64,000 bases of DNA from Neurospora intermedia. Lineage: Eukaryota; Ascomycota; Sordariomycetes; Sordariales; Sordariaceae. Within the stretch, counting starts at the first letter, position 1; every line of letters begins with the position of its first letter. The stretch covers positions 5,332,001-5,396,000 of the forward strand of contig BTPP01000002.1 of assembly GCA_037102815.1 (NCBI GenBank), given 5' to 3'. Under the pieces are notes generated by a model. That model was not told the DNA's origin. It worked only from the letters and a program-made list of their open reading frames with translations, and made no database searches. Below are positions 1 to 12,675 of the stretch, piece after piece. Both the position numbers and the translations under genes were made by a program.

Positions 1-1429
1 ATTTGTACCGCAAATCAGAACCTGTGCATCACAGCCAAATTGACACAAGACCATAAAAACACCCACGTGTTCGTTCTCCTGATTACTATCACCACCTGGG
101 TTCTCCTGTACACCTTCTCTCCCAAGCAGAACCGTCGAGTACAGCAGATATGCAAACTTGCATATTGAAGTAGAAGTAGACAGAGATACTTTACCAGACT
201 GAAACCTCCAAAGCCCCGATGACCGACAACGCTCCTACATGCGCATATACCTCTATGCAACATAACTTCCTCTGACTCCCGGTCCGGCATCTGGCTGTCA
301 CTCTAGGCGGTTCAGTTTGCTACAACTTGTCTCCCATATTTTCCAGGTTGAGAGAGACGCGGTCAAAGCTCATTGGACACATAAGCCGCGACATAAAGTA
401 TCAAAAAGATCCTCGTTCTTTCCAAAACCTTGAAACTTTTTTTTTTAAAAAAAACCTTCCAACATTCAAGGGCCTCGGAGTATTTTCTTTTCTTCTGCAG
501 CAAGACACAAATGTACAATCTGTGGAGGTAGTTGGCAGGTTCGGGCATGCCAGATGTAATGGTACCTGACACTCGGGCCCGAGTCCCAGGTCGAGCAGCA
601 GGCGCGAAGCTGACTTCGAGGTCGGGGGTGGGCCAGAACTCACTTGGGACACTCGGCATTTTCGGCGGCCAAGCACGTTTGATGACCGTCAAGAGAACTG
701 CATGCGATGCCGAATTGAGCTTAATCAACGAGAGTTTTACTTGTTCTTGTTTCAGTACATTATTTGGCTGTAAATCAAGCGCGCGAAGATGACATCGGTC
801 AAGCCCGGGCGCGCACGCATTCCACCCAACTTGACTAGTTGCACGGTAAGCCTCTGTAGTCCGGGTGGCACGGCCCTAAGTTCAGCGCCCTGGAAAATTG
901 TTAGAGTGGGCAGGCGTAGCGGGCCTTTAGCGACTTTCAGTACCCAATGGTCGTGCGCTTTCCACTTGGTTCTCTGCCCAAGGTCAGTCGCGCTTGGATT
1001 CCACGACAATGAATTTACGAGTTCGAAGAAGAAAAAGGGGAGAAAAAAGAAACATGAAGAAAGGAATAATTGAAGAGCGAATGGTGAAGCAAAGAGCAGA
1101 AGGAGCAACTCGAAGCACAGTCACTTCCCATCATTTACTTCACTTGTTACATTACAATCGTCTACCTACCTAGAGGTAAGTTTGGTTAGTGTCAATGACC
1201 TTACCTCACCTCACCTTACTACTTACCTACTACGCCCCGAACTATTTACATGCATGCCTGCCACCTGCCACCCGTACGTCCCAACAGATAGGAAAGTTCC
1301 CCGACATCCAAAGGAAAAAAAGTCACAACTCCATACCCGTTATAGGAAGATAAAAAAAAACATTAAGATATCAAATACGAAAAAAAAAGAGAACATATTG
1401 AAACCTCATCAAGCTTTCATTGTTGATAT
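1..1429. other. No gene seen; left-end intergenic DNA
   Basis: Normal base composition with short overlapping open frames on both strands, none with a recognisable domain, signal peptide or consistent codon pattern. Purine-rich tracts lie around 1020-1100 and 1310-1400. A TACCTACCTA-type motif sits near 1163-1172. Nothing else can be supported. Confidence 0.6.
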
Positions 1430-1500
1430 GCCCACAGCCAGAATCGAACTGACGACCTCATCATTACTAGTGATGCGCTCTACCACTGAGCCATGCGGGC
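1430..1500 (-). tRNA. tRNA-Thr, anticodon AGT
   Basis: On the minus strand the 71 bases fold as a full cloverleaf without an intron. The 7-bp acceptor stem pairs GCCCGCA with TGTGGGC (one G-T pair). The D arm is GCTC/GAGC with the AGTGGTA loop, which also serves as the internal A box (TGGCTCAGTGGTAGAGC). The anticodon arm is CATCA/TGATG around loop CTAGTAA, giving anticodon AGT (threonine). The T arm GTCAG/CTGGC has loop TTCGATT, matching the B box. The CCA end is not encoded, as expected for a eukaryotic gene. A T-rich stretch follows the gene on its 3' side (plus-strand A-rich DNA near 1370-1395), suitable as a Pol III stop. Confidence 0.95.
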
Positions 1501-2179
1501 TTATTGGTTGGTTGTTATTTTAGGTTTTCTGAATCAGGAATTATATACCCCTCAACTTCTCACCCAACTGCTGGGTTCAGAGCGCGAACTTTCTCGTCTG
1601 ACGAAACTTCACACAACGACGTGGATCGCGATATTTGAATGTTTTCTTTGTGTCATCGGAAAGTTATCAAATACCGTAATCAGGAGTGGATACTAGTAGG
1701 AAGTACAGAAATAAAAAAAATTAAAAAAATATGGAAACAAAAAATGAAAAATATTGGATAAAGTTGTGCTTCTCCCAGCGAGGAACATCCGATGTTGGAA
1801 AGGTAAAATGACACCTGGTATGAGCGAGCCAATGCAGTTTAGCAATGGCGCAAAGATAAATACTGGAGTTCGTGGGACATCATCAATCCTGCAAAACACA
1901 ACATAGCAAGGTTCATTTGTCAAAAGACACCTACCAGCTCAATCCCAAGGTCCGAATCCCATCATTGATATGGACATTGAACATGACTAGACCGTGAAGC
2001 CAATGAGTGGGACCCACCAAATAAATACCAGACAAAGGGAAATCGGCGACACCCAGCATAAAATTCATGGCCTGTCCCATCATATGTATATCCCATCAAT
2101 TGTATCCCATCTAGCTCATCAATTACCCCTTTACCACAAGCGCTTCCACCCGATTCCGCCTCCTATCACTTCCCCCTGA
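1501..2179. other. Intergenic between tRNA-Thr and kelch gene 3' end
   Basis: No supportable gene. It probably contains the 3' UTR of the minus-strand kelch gene next to 2180. The short open frames here are A/T-rich and lack any family feature. Confidence 0.5.
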
Positions 2180-5142
2180 TTACCTGCCAGCACCTCTCAG
2201 GCCAGTCCCATTCATATCCTCCTTGCTTTCCGTAAACATGCTCCGTCTCGGACTACTTGTCGCCCCAGCACCTCCAGCGACTCCTGGGCCAATACCTGTC
2301 GTTGGCGGTGGCTGTGGCCTAGCGCTCATGTAATCCTCGCTTCCCTCCGTTAACCCTGCCGTAGGCGGCGATATCGGCTGCGGCGATCCCAGTGACAGCG
2401 CGCCGCCCATAGCGGACGTTGCGGACTGGGGGGTAGGGAGGTGGTCAGGCGCCTGTTGCTCGCCCTGCTGATCAATGACATGTTCCTCTGGGACGGAGCT
2501 GGGGGCTGGGCCGTTGCTGAAGCGGTGGCCACTCTTGACGTTGGATGGGTGCTGTCCGTTGTTGAGAGATGTTTGTCCCGAGGTCATGGAGCTCACGGTT
2601 GCGTCGCTGATTTGTCGGAGGTGTGTCTTATCGCGCTCGCTGACATTGGAGACGTCCGAGAGGGCAAAGCCGCGGGTCGCTGTTGTGGTGGTTGGTGAAA
2701 CCGTGGGTGAAGGCATGTCTCTGTTAGCGGACGCAGCCCCGGATGGAACACTGCCCATCAGCTCCGAGTCGGGACGGAAGTTGGTTGGGGCACCATCGAC
2801 GCCTTGCATATGCGATGGCAGAGAGGAGGCAACACCCGTGGATGAGCGGGTGTGGTTGCTCGCATGGTCCATCTGGTGTGTCCCTCCCGTGTAATATGAG
2901 GGGTTGTTGAGAGAGCCATTACCGGCTGTGTTGATTCGGCCGACGCTCGAATGGCGGTTCAAGACATCAATGTGACTCAAGCTAGTGTCGTGGAGTTCGG
3001 CGCGAGGCGAGGTATCTTTGTGAACAAGAGTTAGCAGGCGTATTTCGAGGTCATGATGGGTTACTCTCACCCATCAACTCCGCTGGAGCTGGCGGCGGCG
3101 TGATTTGTGTGTCCATAGCCTCAGCAATTGAGGGCGGCGGCATAGGTGATCCTGTGCTTTCCATATCCTGCATAGGACTGGGGCTGTGAGGGATCGTGCT
3201 GAGTTCATCCGAGGTCGTGACGGTAGGGGCTTTTTCAGTGACGTGTTGCTGCTGACCGCGCATCCAGGACATGATTCGGTAGCCATTAGTGTCTTCAGTT
3301 TCGGGTACACTGGTGCCAGCCCTCAATAGCCTGCGGCGCCTCCAGAGGAGAACCAAGACAGCGATTATAGTCAAGAGCATCAGCCCTAGCACCACACCAA
3401 GCACGGGAGGGAGCCAGGATGGTACACCCCTTGATCTTTTCTCATGGGGATCACTACTCCCGGGATTCGTGTTGTTCACTGGCGCTTCAGACACATACGG
3501 GTACCATGTCGCGATCTTGGTCGGATACTTGGTTTCAAAAACTTTTCCCAAATCTGCTGCAGCCCAGTCGTTGCTCGGCGCGCGTGCAGTTGCACCGCCT
3601 GTAGCAGAACCACCGATCTTCTTTTGGACGGCCTCAGGAACACCATAGGACCAGTGCTTAGCAGGGTCGTATCCAGATAGCCAGGTTCCGGATGTCAAGT
3701 TGAACACTCGAACAAGCTCATTGACACATACCGAAGTCCCATCTTCGGCCGTACTTGTATACCCTCCCATAACCATCATCTGGTCAGGATAAGGCATGAA
3801 ACACTTGTGTCCAGCCCGGCCGCTGGACGTACTCGACGTGATCTTCGTCCAGATAAAAGATGGCACGGAAAGCACCCAGACATCGTCATTAAAGTCATCA
3901 GTGGCCTTGAGTCCCTTGTAGCCGCCGTAATAATAGATGTTGAAGCTTGATTGATCTTCAGCAGGTGCTACCACGGCACAGCCGCGAGTGAGTTGTCCAG
4001 GATTTTCGCCTGTCGTCGGCTGGCTGTACCATCGGTCGTTCGCAACATCGTATACATCGATGGTAGTCATGAATGTGGGACTTTTTGCCTTCTGTCTGCC
4101 AGTTAGAGTCGGTGCAACGTATGCAGATGAGCGTGTTACTTACGCTTTCGGTCTCGTTTTCTGAGGTCCCAGGAATTATACTTATGAAATCAGGGAAAAC
4201 GACGCCTCCGAGAACGACGAGAATGCCCTTGGCACCAACGGGAACCCAGACCAACTCAGGGTTCGCTCGACCAGAGATTCCGGGAGGAAGCGTGCTGTTT
4301 TTCCACTTTTCGTTCTGTTGCTCCTTCATGTCCAAGGTAATCAAAGAATCGACTACCCGAGTAGGCGATGTTGCGCGGTTGTTTGATGGGGTGAAAATGG
4401 GGCCTTTCGATTCTGTTTGGACTCCTGAAAAGTACCACGCCAAATTCTCAGATGGCGCGCTTGCCGCACCTCCAAAAGCAATGTAGCGAGTGACGTTCGT
4501 GCTATCAGTCTCCAGACTGCTCTTGAAAAGGCCTGGAGCAAATCCTGGCTTTTCTGTGCCGTACTGATACTTCCTGTAGCCAGAAACTAGGTCTTTTGCG
4601 GGCCCTGTGTTGAACTCGGCGGTTTTCCGGAGGAGGCCACCATAGGCAAACCATTCAGCGTCGTTTGCCAACAAAGCCCCATCAAAGTAGTTTGGGTCGT
4701 TGTTGTTGACTACACTTCCGGGCGGAGCTTTAGGAATGATATCGAACTTTGCGGTGACATTGTCTTTGGTTTCAAAGGGCTTGCTGAGATTGAGGGTGAA
4801 GATACGACCATACGGATTGTCTGTGAACTTTTAGCATAAGCGTACAGTTACGAAAAGGTTTTTGACCAGCTTACCATCGGAGGTCAAAGCCCCGGGAGTC
4901 CCATCAGCCATACCTGGAATCCACACCGTCTTCCCACCATCCATGTAGATAGTGTCTCGGATGATGGCAGCTAGGTTCTCTTTAGCAAAGTCTTTTACCA
5001 ATGAGCATGATCAACACGAACCTCTTGGCTGTTCCCAGTAGCATAGCGTGGTGCTGACTTGACCCTCCTCCCAGACCGACTGGGCTTGAACAGAGATGAA
5101 ATAAGGGGCGAGGGCCAGTGCGGCCAAAACGTTAAAGCCCAT
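2180..5142 (-). CDS. Kelch-repeat, single-pass type I membrane protein (five exons)
   Basis: Model: complement of 2180-3015, 3071-4091, 4144-4820, 4875-4979 and 5022-5142. This gives 919 residues with all intron phases consistent. The start is chosen because MGFNVLAALALAPYFISVQAQ is a good signal peptide. The ectodomain (about residues 25-500) carries Gly-Gly kelch strands: FAYGG, YIAFGG, LVVLGG, YYYGG, MVMGG. One membrane helix follows (about 527-551, WLPPVLG through VLLW), then an RRRR stop-transfer and a 370-residue Ser/Pro/Thr-rich cytoplasmic tail. The last intron has a perfect TGCTAAC branch site; the first is short (42 nt). The family is common in ascomycetes as surface proteins of unknown partner; the fold is a beta-propeller. 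Function beyond a surface binding or scaffold role is inference. Confidence 0.85.
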
Positions 5143-8100
5143 GATGCTTAAACACCAACTAGGAACTGCCAGTTGTAGACGATGTTGATGGGAGGGACAG
5201 ATAAAATTGCTGGCTGGTGCGCTTGCTTGAAGGCACCAGGGTACGATAAAGCCGTTGATGAACGTCACCAAAAATCCATATATGTGATGCCCCAACAGGT
5301 CGAAGGGTCGTGGCAGAGGGACACAAAAGTGTTCTATTGGGCGGGTTAGCGAAAAGAAAAATATACCATTGTCACTGCATCGCTTAGGCAGAGAAGAAGG
5401 TGCCAGAGAAAGCCGAATGTCGATAGAGCGGAGTGGAAATGCCCAGTATCGGATATCGTGATATGCAAAATGTGAAGTGAGCTTACCAGCACCTGGATCC
5501 CAAACCCCGCACAACGGCAACCAATTGTGTGGTGCTCAAAGGCCGTGGCAAAACCGAAGAGCAGCCACGAGCTGGAGTGTGATGTGAGTGTGGTTTATCC
5601 AAAAGGATGGATTTCTGCCACAGATGGCTCGCGAGAGAGGCTAGAGCGAGAAGTGACTGTACGCGCGTGGGAGTACGTCGAAGGGTATACGGCCTCGTCG
5701 ACGACTGAAGAAATATGCTCCCTGCAACTTACCAGTCAGCGACCTTGAGCAGAGTTGTGGCGAGGTAAAGGTTGGGTGGTGCAGAGTTCTGCACGGAACC
5801 TAGCACCCCGGCACGCCTTGTACACTGACTGAGGAGTCTCTTATTGGTAGGGGCGGCGAGGAGAAGCAAATGGTGTAGCTAGTCTTGGAAGAGTCTGTAA
5901 GACAGGCCCAGGCAAAGTCGGTGTGTATGGAAGTCAACGTTCCAGATGGTCCCACCCCAACCAGCAGCAAGTTACCCAAACTTAGCTTATTCCCACCAAG
6001 GACAAGGGAGGGTAGGTAGGCGGGTTCCCGTCTTCTTTCAAGACTCTTTTAAGGATGGGCTCAGCCTTGTTACCGGCGATTGATCCGAGTATATGTAGGG
6101 TTGCTGGGGTGGATCAGGTCCGCATACCCGGACTGCGCACTGCAAAGTCAATGGTTATATCTGGGATCCTAATGGATATTCTCATCGACGTGGTCGCCTT
6201 TTGCGATGGAGGTAATAAGTAGCAGGTAGTGGTAGACAACTTGACACCAGCATCAGGCACCCATGGTAGCCCTAGGAGCTACCTAGCCAAGACCGAGAAT
6301 CCGCCAAGGCACCGCCAAGCATTTCCATTGCCAACGAATCGAGGTGGAGGGGGAACGGCTTCTGTTCGTTGTCCGTCCCATATTTGAGAGTTGAAGCAGC
6401 CAACGGAGACGAGAACATGATAACATATCCTTTTCTTTTTTTTTTTTTTTTTTTTTTTTGCTTGTTGGAGTGGTTGGAGCTTCTCTTTGTCTTGTCCGTT
6501 GCATGCTGTCCCAGTACAATGGGGGCAAGTATGACAGAAACCTGTTCACCATCAGATGCATAACAAGCGGTGGTGGCTTGCGACAAAGTGACCGTATTCC
6601 CACTTGGCGCAACGTCGAGTCCTGCCGTAGACTGGATGGAACAGGTGATACCACCGACAGGGAAGCAATCCCTAGACTTGAATAGTGTGTGCTCACTTAT
6701 TAGTGGCGTACCTGCTGAGGAAGCAAACAAACACAGCGCCCCGGCAATACGGTCGAGCCGAACCAGATTCCAGAACTTCGTGTGAGACAGGATGGCGGGA
6801 GTGGCCGCAAGGTTTGCTTCCACTATCGTTTGGACGGACGGACGCGTAAGAACAAGGTGAGCTGCTGTCGGCAGCATCTCTACATTGGGTGCGTCGCCTC
6901 TCTCTGGCCATCGCTATCCATCGTCCTCATGGCGTTTGGCGTATCGAATTCAACCCAACATCACATCGCTGCCGATCACGATGGTTTGTGTGAATGGTAA
7001 AGAGTGCCGAAACGAGGTGCAATCATGATTAGCCGCCATTGAGATGGAATGCATGATGCTGGGTTGCACTTTGTTGATGCATCGCTCCAAACGAAAGACG
7101 AGACCGGAAAGTGTGAATACGGGATTCGGAAGAAACCCTTGTGGTGGGAGGTCGTTGCTGCCAATTTGCATCTGCAGTGAGGGGAGGTGTGCAGCAGATA
7201 CGACGGCACCTTCCCATAACAGGCATCTACCACTCACCTACCCTCACCACCGCAATTCACTGCACCGCGAAGTGAACTGTGGTTAGTTGTGGAAAGTGTG
7301 ATCCCACGGTAATCGGTACCTGCTTCCACTTGCCGGTGTTACCTACCTCTATCTGCGATTGTGAAGGAACCAAACCTCAACGCATGGCCGAACTTTCCCG
7401 GAGTAAGCTGACACGGGCCCGGACGGAGAGATTGTGAAATGGAAAGTCTTGAGAAAGGTAGCGAGGCAGCCACACCGCGCAGCCTTCTCTCCCTTGATCC
7501 CGCCTTTTCCCATCATGAGGTCCACCAAAACGAAGACTTCCTTTGTGTGTAGTGGCGGAAATTGGAGCCTCAATTCCATCGTCGGCCAAACATCCCCATC
7601 TCTTTATCTTAGATTAGAGGTAGCAGGACTCGTAACCGCAGACCTGCAAGTCCCCTGCCAAGAGGAGACGAAGAAGCGACGGTTATAGGATAGCGTCGAG
7701 GGGACTGTTGGAGGCGGCGGATTCATGACTCACTGCTGGAATTTCAGCTGTCAAAAATCTTCTGGTTGCGCAAGAAGCGGGACAATGTCAGGCGTGGTTG
7801 GAAGCCGCGTTCGAAGCTATTGCCAGATCAGGCGTCGTTCCTTTGGTGCTTCTTCGCGCGCACCCACAGCCGATCAAGGGTTCACTCCCCTTAAGGCTAC
7901 GCTAGGCCGGGGCGGGGAAAGCGGAGATCCCCATATATTGAACCAATCAGACAACGCCATGTTTGGTAAGAAGACAAGGTAGGTACACATTAGTCTCTGA
8001 ACAGACCCCATCTGCCTCCGTTCCCCCGCCCCACATAAAATGTGGGTCTCCTCGAACTTTGTGAGAGGAGGTCTGTGTCAATTTTGAGTATTTTGGCCGT
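5143..8100. other. Long intergenic region upstream of the kelch gene
   Basis: Nothing here looks like a gene: the open frames are short and overlap on both strands. It should hold the kelch promoter and 5' UTR. A 24-base T run lies at 6436-6459. TAGGTAGG/CCTACCT motifs occur near 6013 and 7335. Composition turns AT-rich abruptly just after about 8100. Confidence 0.5.
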
Positions 8101-8439
8101 TAAGCGCAGTTGTTCCTATATAAATAAACCTCTACTCAATAATATTATTCGCAAATATCTTAATAACTATAATTGATATTTAAACCTAGTTTGATTATTG
8201 AGTTTAGTATTAGTACTACCTTTAGGTTTATAACTTTTTTTTTTTTATAATCGCTAATATTTATTATTAAATAAAGTTTAGGGCGTTCCCTTATTAAGCG
8301 TTATAATTACTATCCTAAGAAATAGGTATTATATTTTATTTATTCTTTATTGTATTAATTTAAAATTTAGTATTGAATATAGCCTAATTTAATTCTCCTT
8401 TTAATAAAGTTTTAGGGTTTATTCGATACTTTGAAACTT

Positions 8440-10260
8440 ATTCCGACCTTACTATTTCGCCCTCTCTTGGATTAATATTGTACGAATATATCGCTACTAT
8501 CGTTGAATATATATACCTAATAGAATATTTTAGACTTTAGATTCGTTTTATATTTACTATCGTCCGAATTCTACTTAACCTAATCTTTTAATTAATTATA
8601 AATTCTATCTACTATATATTTCGTCCGGAATAGGTTGAATATATCCGTTATATTATATATTATTCCAGTAATACTATTCTTATAGTAGTAATTGGTTTTA
8701 GTAAGAGTATTATACTTTAAGTAATATTAATAATCTTACTAAATAAAATTACTTTATAAATTATCCTTTTAAACTATTTCGGTTAGGAATAGAAGGACGT
8801 TATTATAAAGTACTTTAGCGCTAAGCCCCTACTTATTAATTAAAATCTTTATAAAGTATATCCGGATTTATTACTCTAAATACGGAGTATTTAATTAATA
8901 TATTTAAATTTATATAGTATAGGATTATATACGTACTAGATATTTTATATATATCCTCCTCGGGCTTAAATAGGCCCTTTACTACCGGTTCTTTAAAATC
9001 CTTTATAATTTGGAATTCGCTTCCTATATAGCGTTTATAATTATAGACGAACTTTATATAATTTATTAATAGTGCGATTTCTATATTAAATTCTCCAATC
9101 TCTTTTAATTCCGCTAGATATTTCCCCTTTCTATTCTTTAATTCGGTTGTATAACTATATTAATTAGAGAATTTAAGGTTTATATATAATAATACGTTAG
9201 TTTTTATAAATTTAGGGAATTTTCTAACTCCCTTTGTATTATCCGCGCTTTAATCGACCGCCCTAATATTAATATAATTTTCGATTGTATTCCGTTTAGC
9301 GAAAGTCGAACTTTTAAACGATTTGAATTTCTCTTTATCCCTATAGTAGGGGTAACGATCCCTAAAATTATTATTTATATTAATAGTAAGGATTTAATTA
9401 GTAGAGCGAGGAAGTATTTTATCTACGCTATAATTAAGTATAATCTCTATATTAGAGTTGAAACGCTTATAGTAATCTAGGTTTATTACTCTTATATCCG
9501 CCCCCTTAACTAAGAACGTTTATATTAGTAATTTATTACCCTTAATTTCTAATATTATATTATTATATCGACAGTCGCGTTAGGGATAGGTATGGATATA
9601 CCTAATGTAATACGAGTTATATAATACGGCGAGGTTACGTTTAAGAATATTATGGATTTATAGTAACGTTTTAGTTGTACTGTTTGTACTGGCGGAGAGG
9701 GTATTACCTATTTTTTTATACCTTACTAGTATTTCGATTAGCTTAGATATATATTTAAAAAGCCGTTGTTATTATAAAATTAATTATATAATAACCGTTT
9801 ACGTATATATAATACTAAATCGTTATTTATATCGGATATAATCTTCGATATAGTTTAGTTTTAGTTATTTAACTAGTTTAAATGCTCTTCGTTTATAATA
9901 GATTTTAATTTCGGTATATTTAGGATTATTAAATTAAGGAAGTAAACGAAGTATAATACTAAGCAGCGGGCTGAATTAATTGTATATTACCCTAATATAT
10001 ATATTATTATAAATACGAAATATTTTTGCGAAACTATTCTCTATATTCTCTAGGGTTATATCGATTATATTAATTATATTCGTACTATATATTACAATAA
10101 GTATAATTACTATTTTAATTAGGTTAAATAGCTACCTAAAAGGCCGAAGAAGAAGCCTAGCCCTCTGTCCAATACTTTTAAGGCCGGTATTTTTTTATTA
10201 TACTTCTATAATTTCTTTTTGGAACGTATTACATTAATATATATATTATATCGTATTAAT
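8440..10260 (+). pseudogene. Broken RecQ/DEAD-type DNA helicase
   Basis: Plus-strand translation shows, in order, a degenerate P-loop (GFSKS, near 8694), a Walker B/DEAH-like IIIDELY (9040-9057), and a helicase C-terminal part with IIYINSKD, TVALGIGMDIPNVIRVI (around 9570-9610) and a QRF-type motif VI near 9667. A basic tail KRPKKKPSP lies near 10140-10170. The motifs from 9031 to about 9700 share one frame; the P-loop lies in another. Order and wording fit RecQ-family helicases, including the telomere-linked helicases many ascomycetes carry in subtelomeres. Many stops interrupt it, most at sites where RIP would turn CAG, CAA or TGG into stops, so it is dead. The ends are approximate. A mobile-element helicase is possible but the RecQ-like C-terminal half makes a Pif1/Helitron origin less likely. 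Confidence 0.6.
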
Positions 10261-10880
10261 TTCCAAATGCCCTACGCTATTCTTTTATTGCCCGAGATCT
10301 CTTAGTAAATTATATATATTATAATCGTAATTAAAGTAAGTAATTCAATATATATATTAGACGACCTAATAATATATATACCCTTCTTGCGGAATTAGGA
10401 GTACCTTAATACTTACGGACCTAATTTCTTTATAGAGTATATTAGAGTATTATCGGTTATTAAAGTAAATTAGAACGGTAAGTGTAAGAATAATTCCGTT
10501 AAAGATATAGTATATAATAGGGATAATATTATTTAGCCTACTTCGTCCCCGCTTCCTTATATTCTTACGACCCTAGCCCCTACCCCTAATCTCTACCCTA
10601 TTAAACGCTACGCAATTATTAGCTAGTATTAGTATAGTCGTTAAAGTACTTTTTACGCTCTAATTACCTTCGCTCTAATTAAAGTAGGTTATTTATTTGG
10701 ATAAAAGCTATATAATTCTCGTTCTAATTAGAGTTTAGTAACTTATATATATTATTTATAAGTAATTTTCGCTCTAGTTAGAGTAAGTTTATTTATTCTA
10801 ATTAGAGTAAAAGATAATAGTTTAGAAATTACTTTAATTAGAGCGAAGGTCGTTTAAATGTATTATACTTTAATTATTAT

Positions 10881-11412
10881 ATTTTAATTAGAGTGAAGGC
10901 CGTATTTAACTATTTTAGAGTATTTCGATTGAATATAGCGGGTTGGGCTAGATTTATTAAATAAGTAGAAAATATATATATAGGTTTATAATTAATAAAT
11001 TTACTCCTTACTTCTAGTATTCCCTACCGGCGGGAGGAGTCGATTCCTTTACGGCCGTACTATTCGACGGGATTAAAGAGTTGGACTTCTAATTTTAGGA
11101 GTTTAGGGCCAATATTACCCTCTTTATTATCCTACTTATAAATATAGGCCTGGCCATCCTATTTAATTACCCGATTAATAAATTTATTATAGTGGTAAGG
11201 CTCTGCTTTAATCTAATTATCGAATTTGGGAGGGATGGGAACGTACTATATATAGAATATTATATTTTAATTAGAGTGAAGGCCGTACTTAATTATATTT
11301 TAGAGTATTTCAATTAAATATAGCGGGTTGAGTTGGATTTATTAGGTACGTAGAAAATGTATATATAGGTTTATAATTAATAAACCTACTCCTTACCTCT
11401 AATATTCTTTAT
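10881..11412. repeat. Direct duplication of a block of about 140 bp (two copies)
   Basis: Positions 10881-11024 and 11274-11412 are near-identical, each beginning with ATTTTAATTAGAGTGAAGGC and running through a TATATATAGGTTTATAATTA segment to a CTCCTTAC segment. Spacing is 393 bp. The differences I see are transitions, as expected for RIP-hit copies. The spacer between them has its own less mutated GC-richer stretch (about 11025-11110). Confidence 0.75.
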
Positions 11413-11977
11413 TAGCGTTAGCCTCGTCTACTCCCTTTCTATACCCTTATAATTTATATAGCCTAGTATAAATAGTTTGAGGCTCCTACAAATATACTTT
11501 TTATATAGAAATTAGTATTCCGGGGGGGGCGTAATTAATTTCTAATTATTTAACTTCAGTAATATTAAAAGTACTTCCTTTATTTTAGTTTAAATAACGC
11601 TAATTGGAAAATATACGGATAGATGTAATTATTATTTTAAAATATAAATCGATATTAAAATTTAAATTAATATTACTTTTATCGTTTAATTTATATTCCC
11701 TATAAATTGAGTTAGTAAATTATTAAAATTAATAGATGAACCCTATACTTTACGAACTTCGTAGTAATTATTACCGATTTATAGTAAGAGGAATATACTA
11801 TTTAATACTTCGAATAAACGTTAAATTAAATAATAAAACTATTAATCTACGGTAAAAGGAATATACTATCTAATATTTCGAATAAGTTTTTAGTTTAGGC
11901 TTTATAGTTAAAAACTCATTCGAAGTATTAGACGGTATATATATATAGAAGGAAGAGTTTAGGGACTAGGGTAAGGA

Positions 11978-12124
11978 GGGGGGGGGGGGGTTCTTATACC
12001 TTTCTAGGAGGGTTCAAAGTCGCTCTAGATTAGTATTTATTTTATTTACTTTAGTTTTAGAATAAAAAGTAAGGGTAACTTTAATAGTCTTTAGGGAAGA
12101 AGGGGGGGGGGGGGGGGGGGGGGG
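11978..12124 (+). repeat. Poly-G runs (13 and 21 bases)
   Basis: Uninterrupted G runs at 11978-11990 (13) and 12104-12124 (21) lie in otherwise AT-rich DNA. Further runs occur at 12753-12760 and 12854-12867. Run lengths in homopolymers may be unreliable. Confidence 0.8.
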
Positions 12125-12130
12125 TTATAA

Positions 12131-12146
12131 TAAGGGTTAGGGTTAA
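12131..12146 (+). repeat. Telomere-like TTAGGG motif (two units)
   Basis: The stretch TAAGGGTTAGGGTTAA directly follows the 21-base G run and precedes the 87-bp array. TTAGGG is the telomere unit of filamentous ascomycetes. Two units can arise by chance, so this is only suggestive of an old telomere or subtelomere. Confidence 0.35.
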
Positions 12147-12158
12147 TCCTAAATATTA

Positions 12159-12620
12159 GGATAAAGATCTAAGGCTTAGGGTACAACGTATAGGCCTTGT
12201 CTAAAATTACCTATTACGCTTATCGGCGTGTTTATTACTATATTAGGATAAAATCTAATAACCCGGGGTATAGCGTATAAGCCTTGTCTAGAATTACCTA
12301 TTGCGCCTGTTGGTGTATTTACTACTATATTGGGATAAAATCCAACGACCCGGGGTATGGCGTATAAGCTTTGTTTAGAATTACCTATTGCGCCTATTAG
12401 CGTATTTATTACTATATTGGAATGAAATCTAACGACCCGGGGTACGGCGTATAAACCTTATCTAGAATCACCTACTACGCTTATTAGCGTATTTATTACT
12501 ATATTAGGATAAAATCTAATAACCCGGGGTACGGTATATAAGCCTTATTTAGAATTACCTACTATATTTATTAGTATATTTACTACTATATTAGAATAAA
12601 ATCCAACGACCTGGATATTC
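12159..12620. repeat. 87-bp tandem repeat, about 5 copies
   Basis: The landmark ACCCGGGG (or its mutated form) recurs at 12261, 12348, 12435, 12522 and 12609, exactly 87 bp apart each time, with a further diverged unit before 12261. Each unit carries a GGATAAAATCTAA block, the CCGGGGTA landmark, a GCGTATAAGCCTTGTCTAGA block and a TATTTACTACTATATT block. Unit differences are mostly C/T or A/G. Confidence 0.9.
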
Positions 12621-12675
12621 CGCTATATTTGAATTATAAATACCCGGCTGCGAATTCTCTATTAGCTAGTTGGTA

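Noticed and set aside
15-1108. Several overlapping open frames of 80-120 codons at the left end
   Set aside because: They overlap on both strands, have no domain or signal peptide, and show no codon bias; they look like chance frames.
6272-6911. Minus-strand frame of about 200 codons
   Set aside because: It runs through a 24-base homopolymer that gives a poly-Lys stretch, and the remainder has no family feature or splice structure.
7600-7670. tRNA-like text with a GGTTACGAGTCC segment on the minus strand
   Set aside because: The T-loop has an extra base and no pairing acceptor or D arm could be found.
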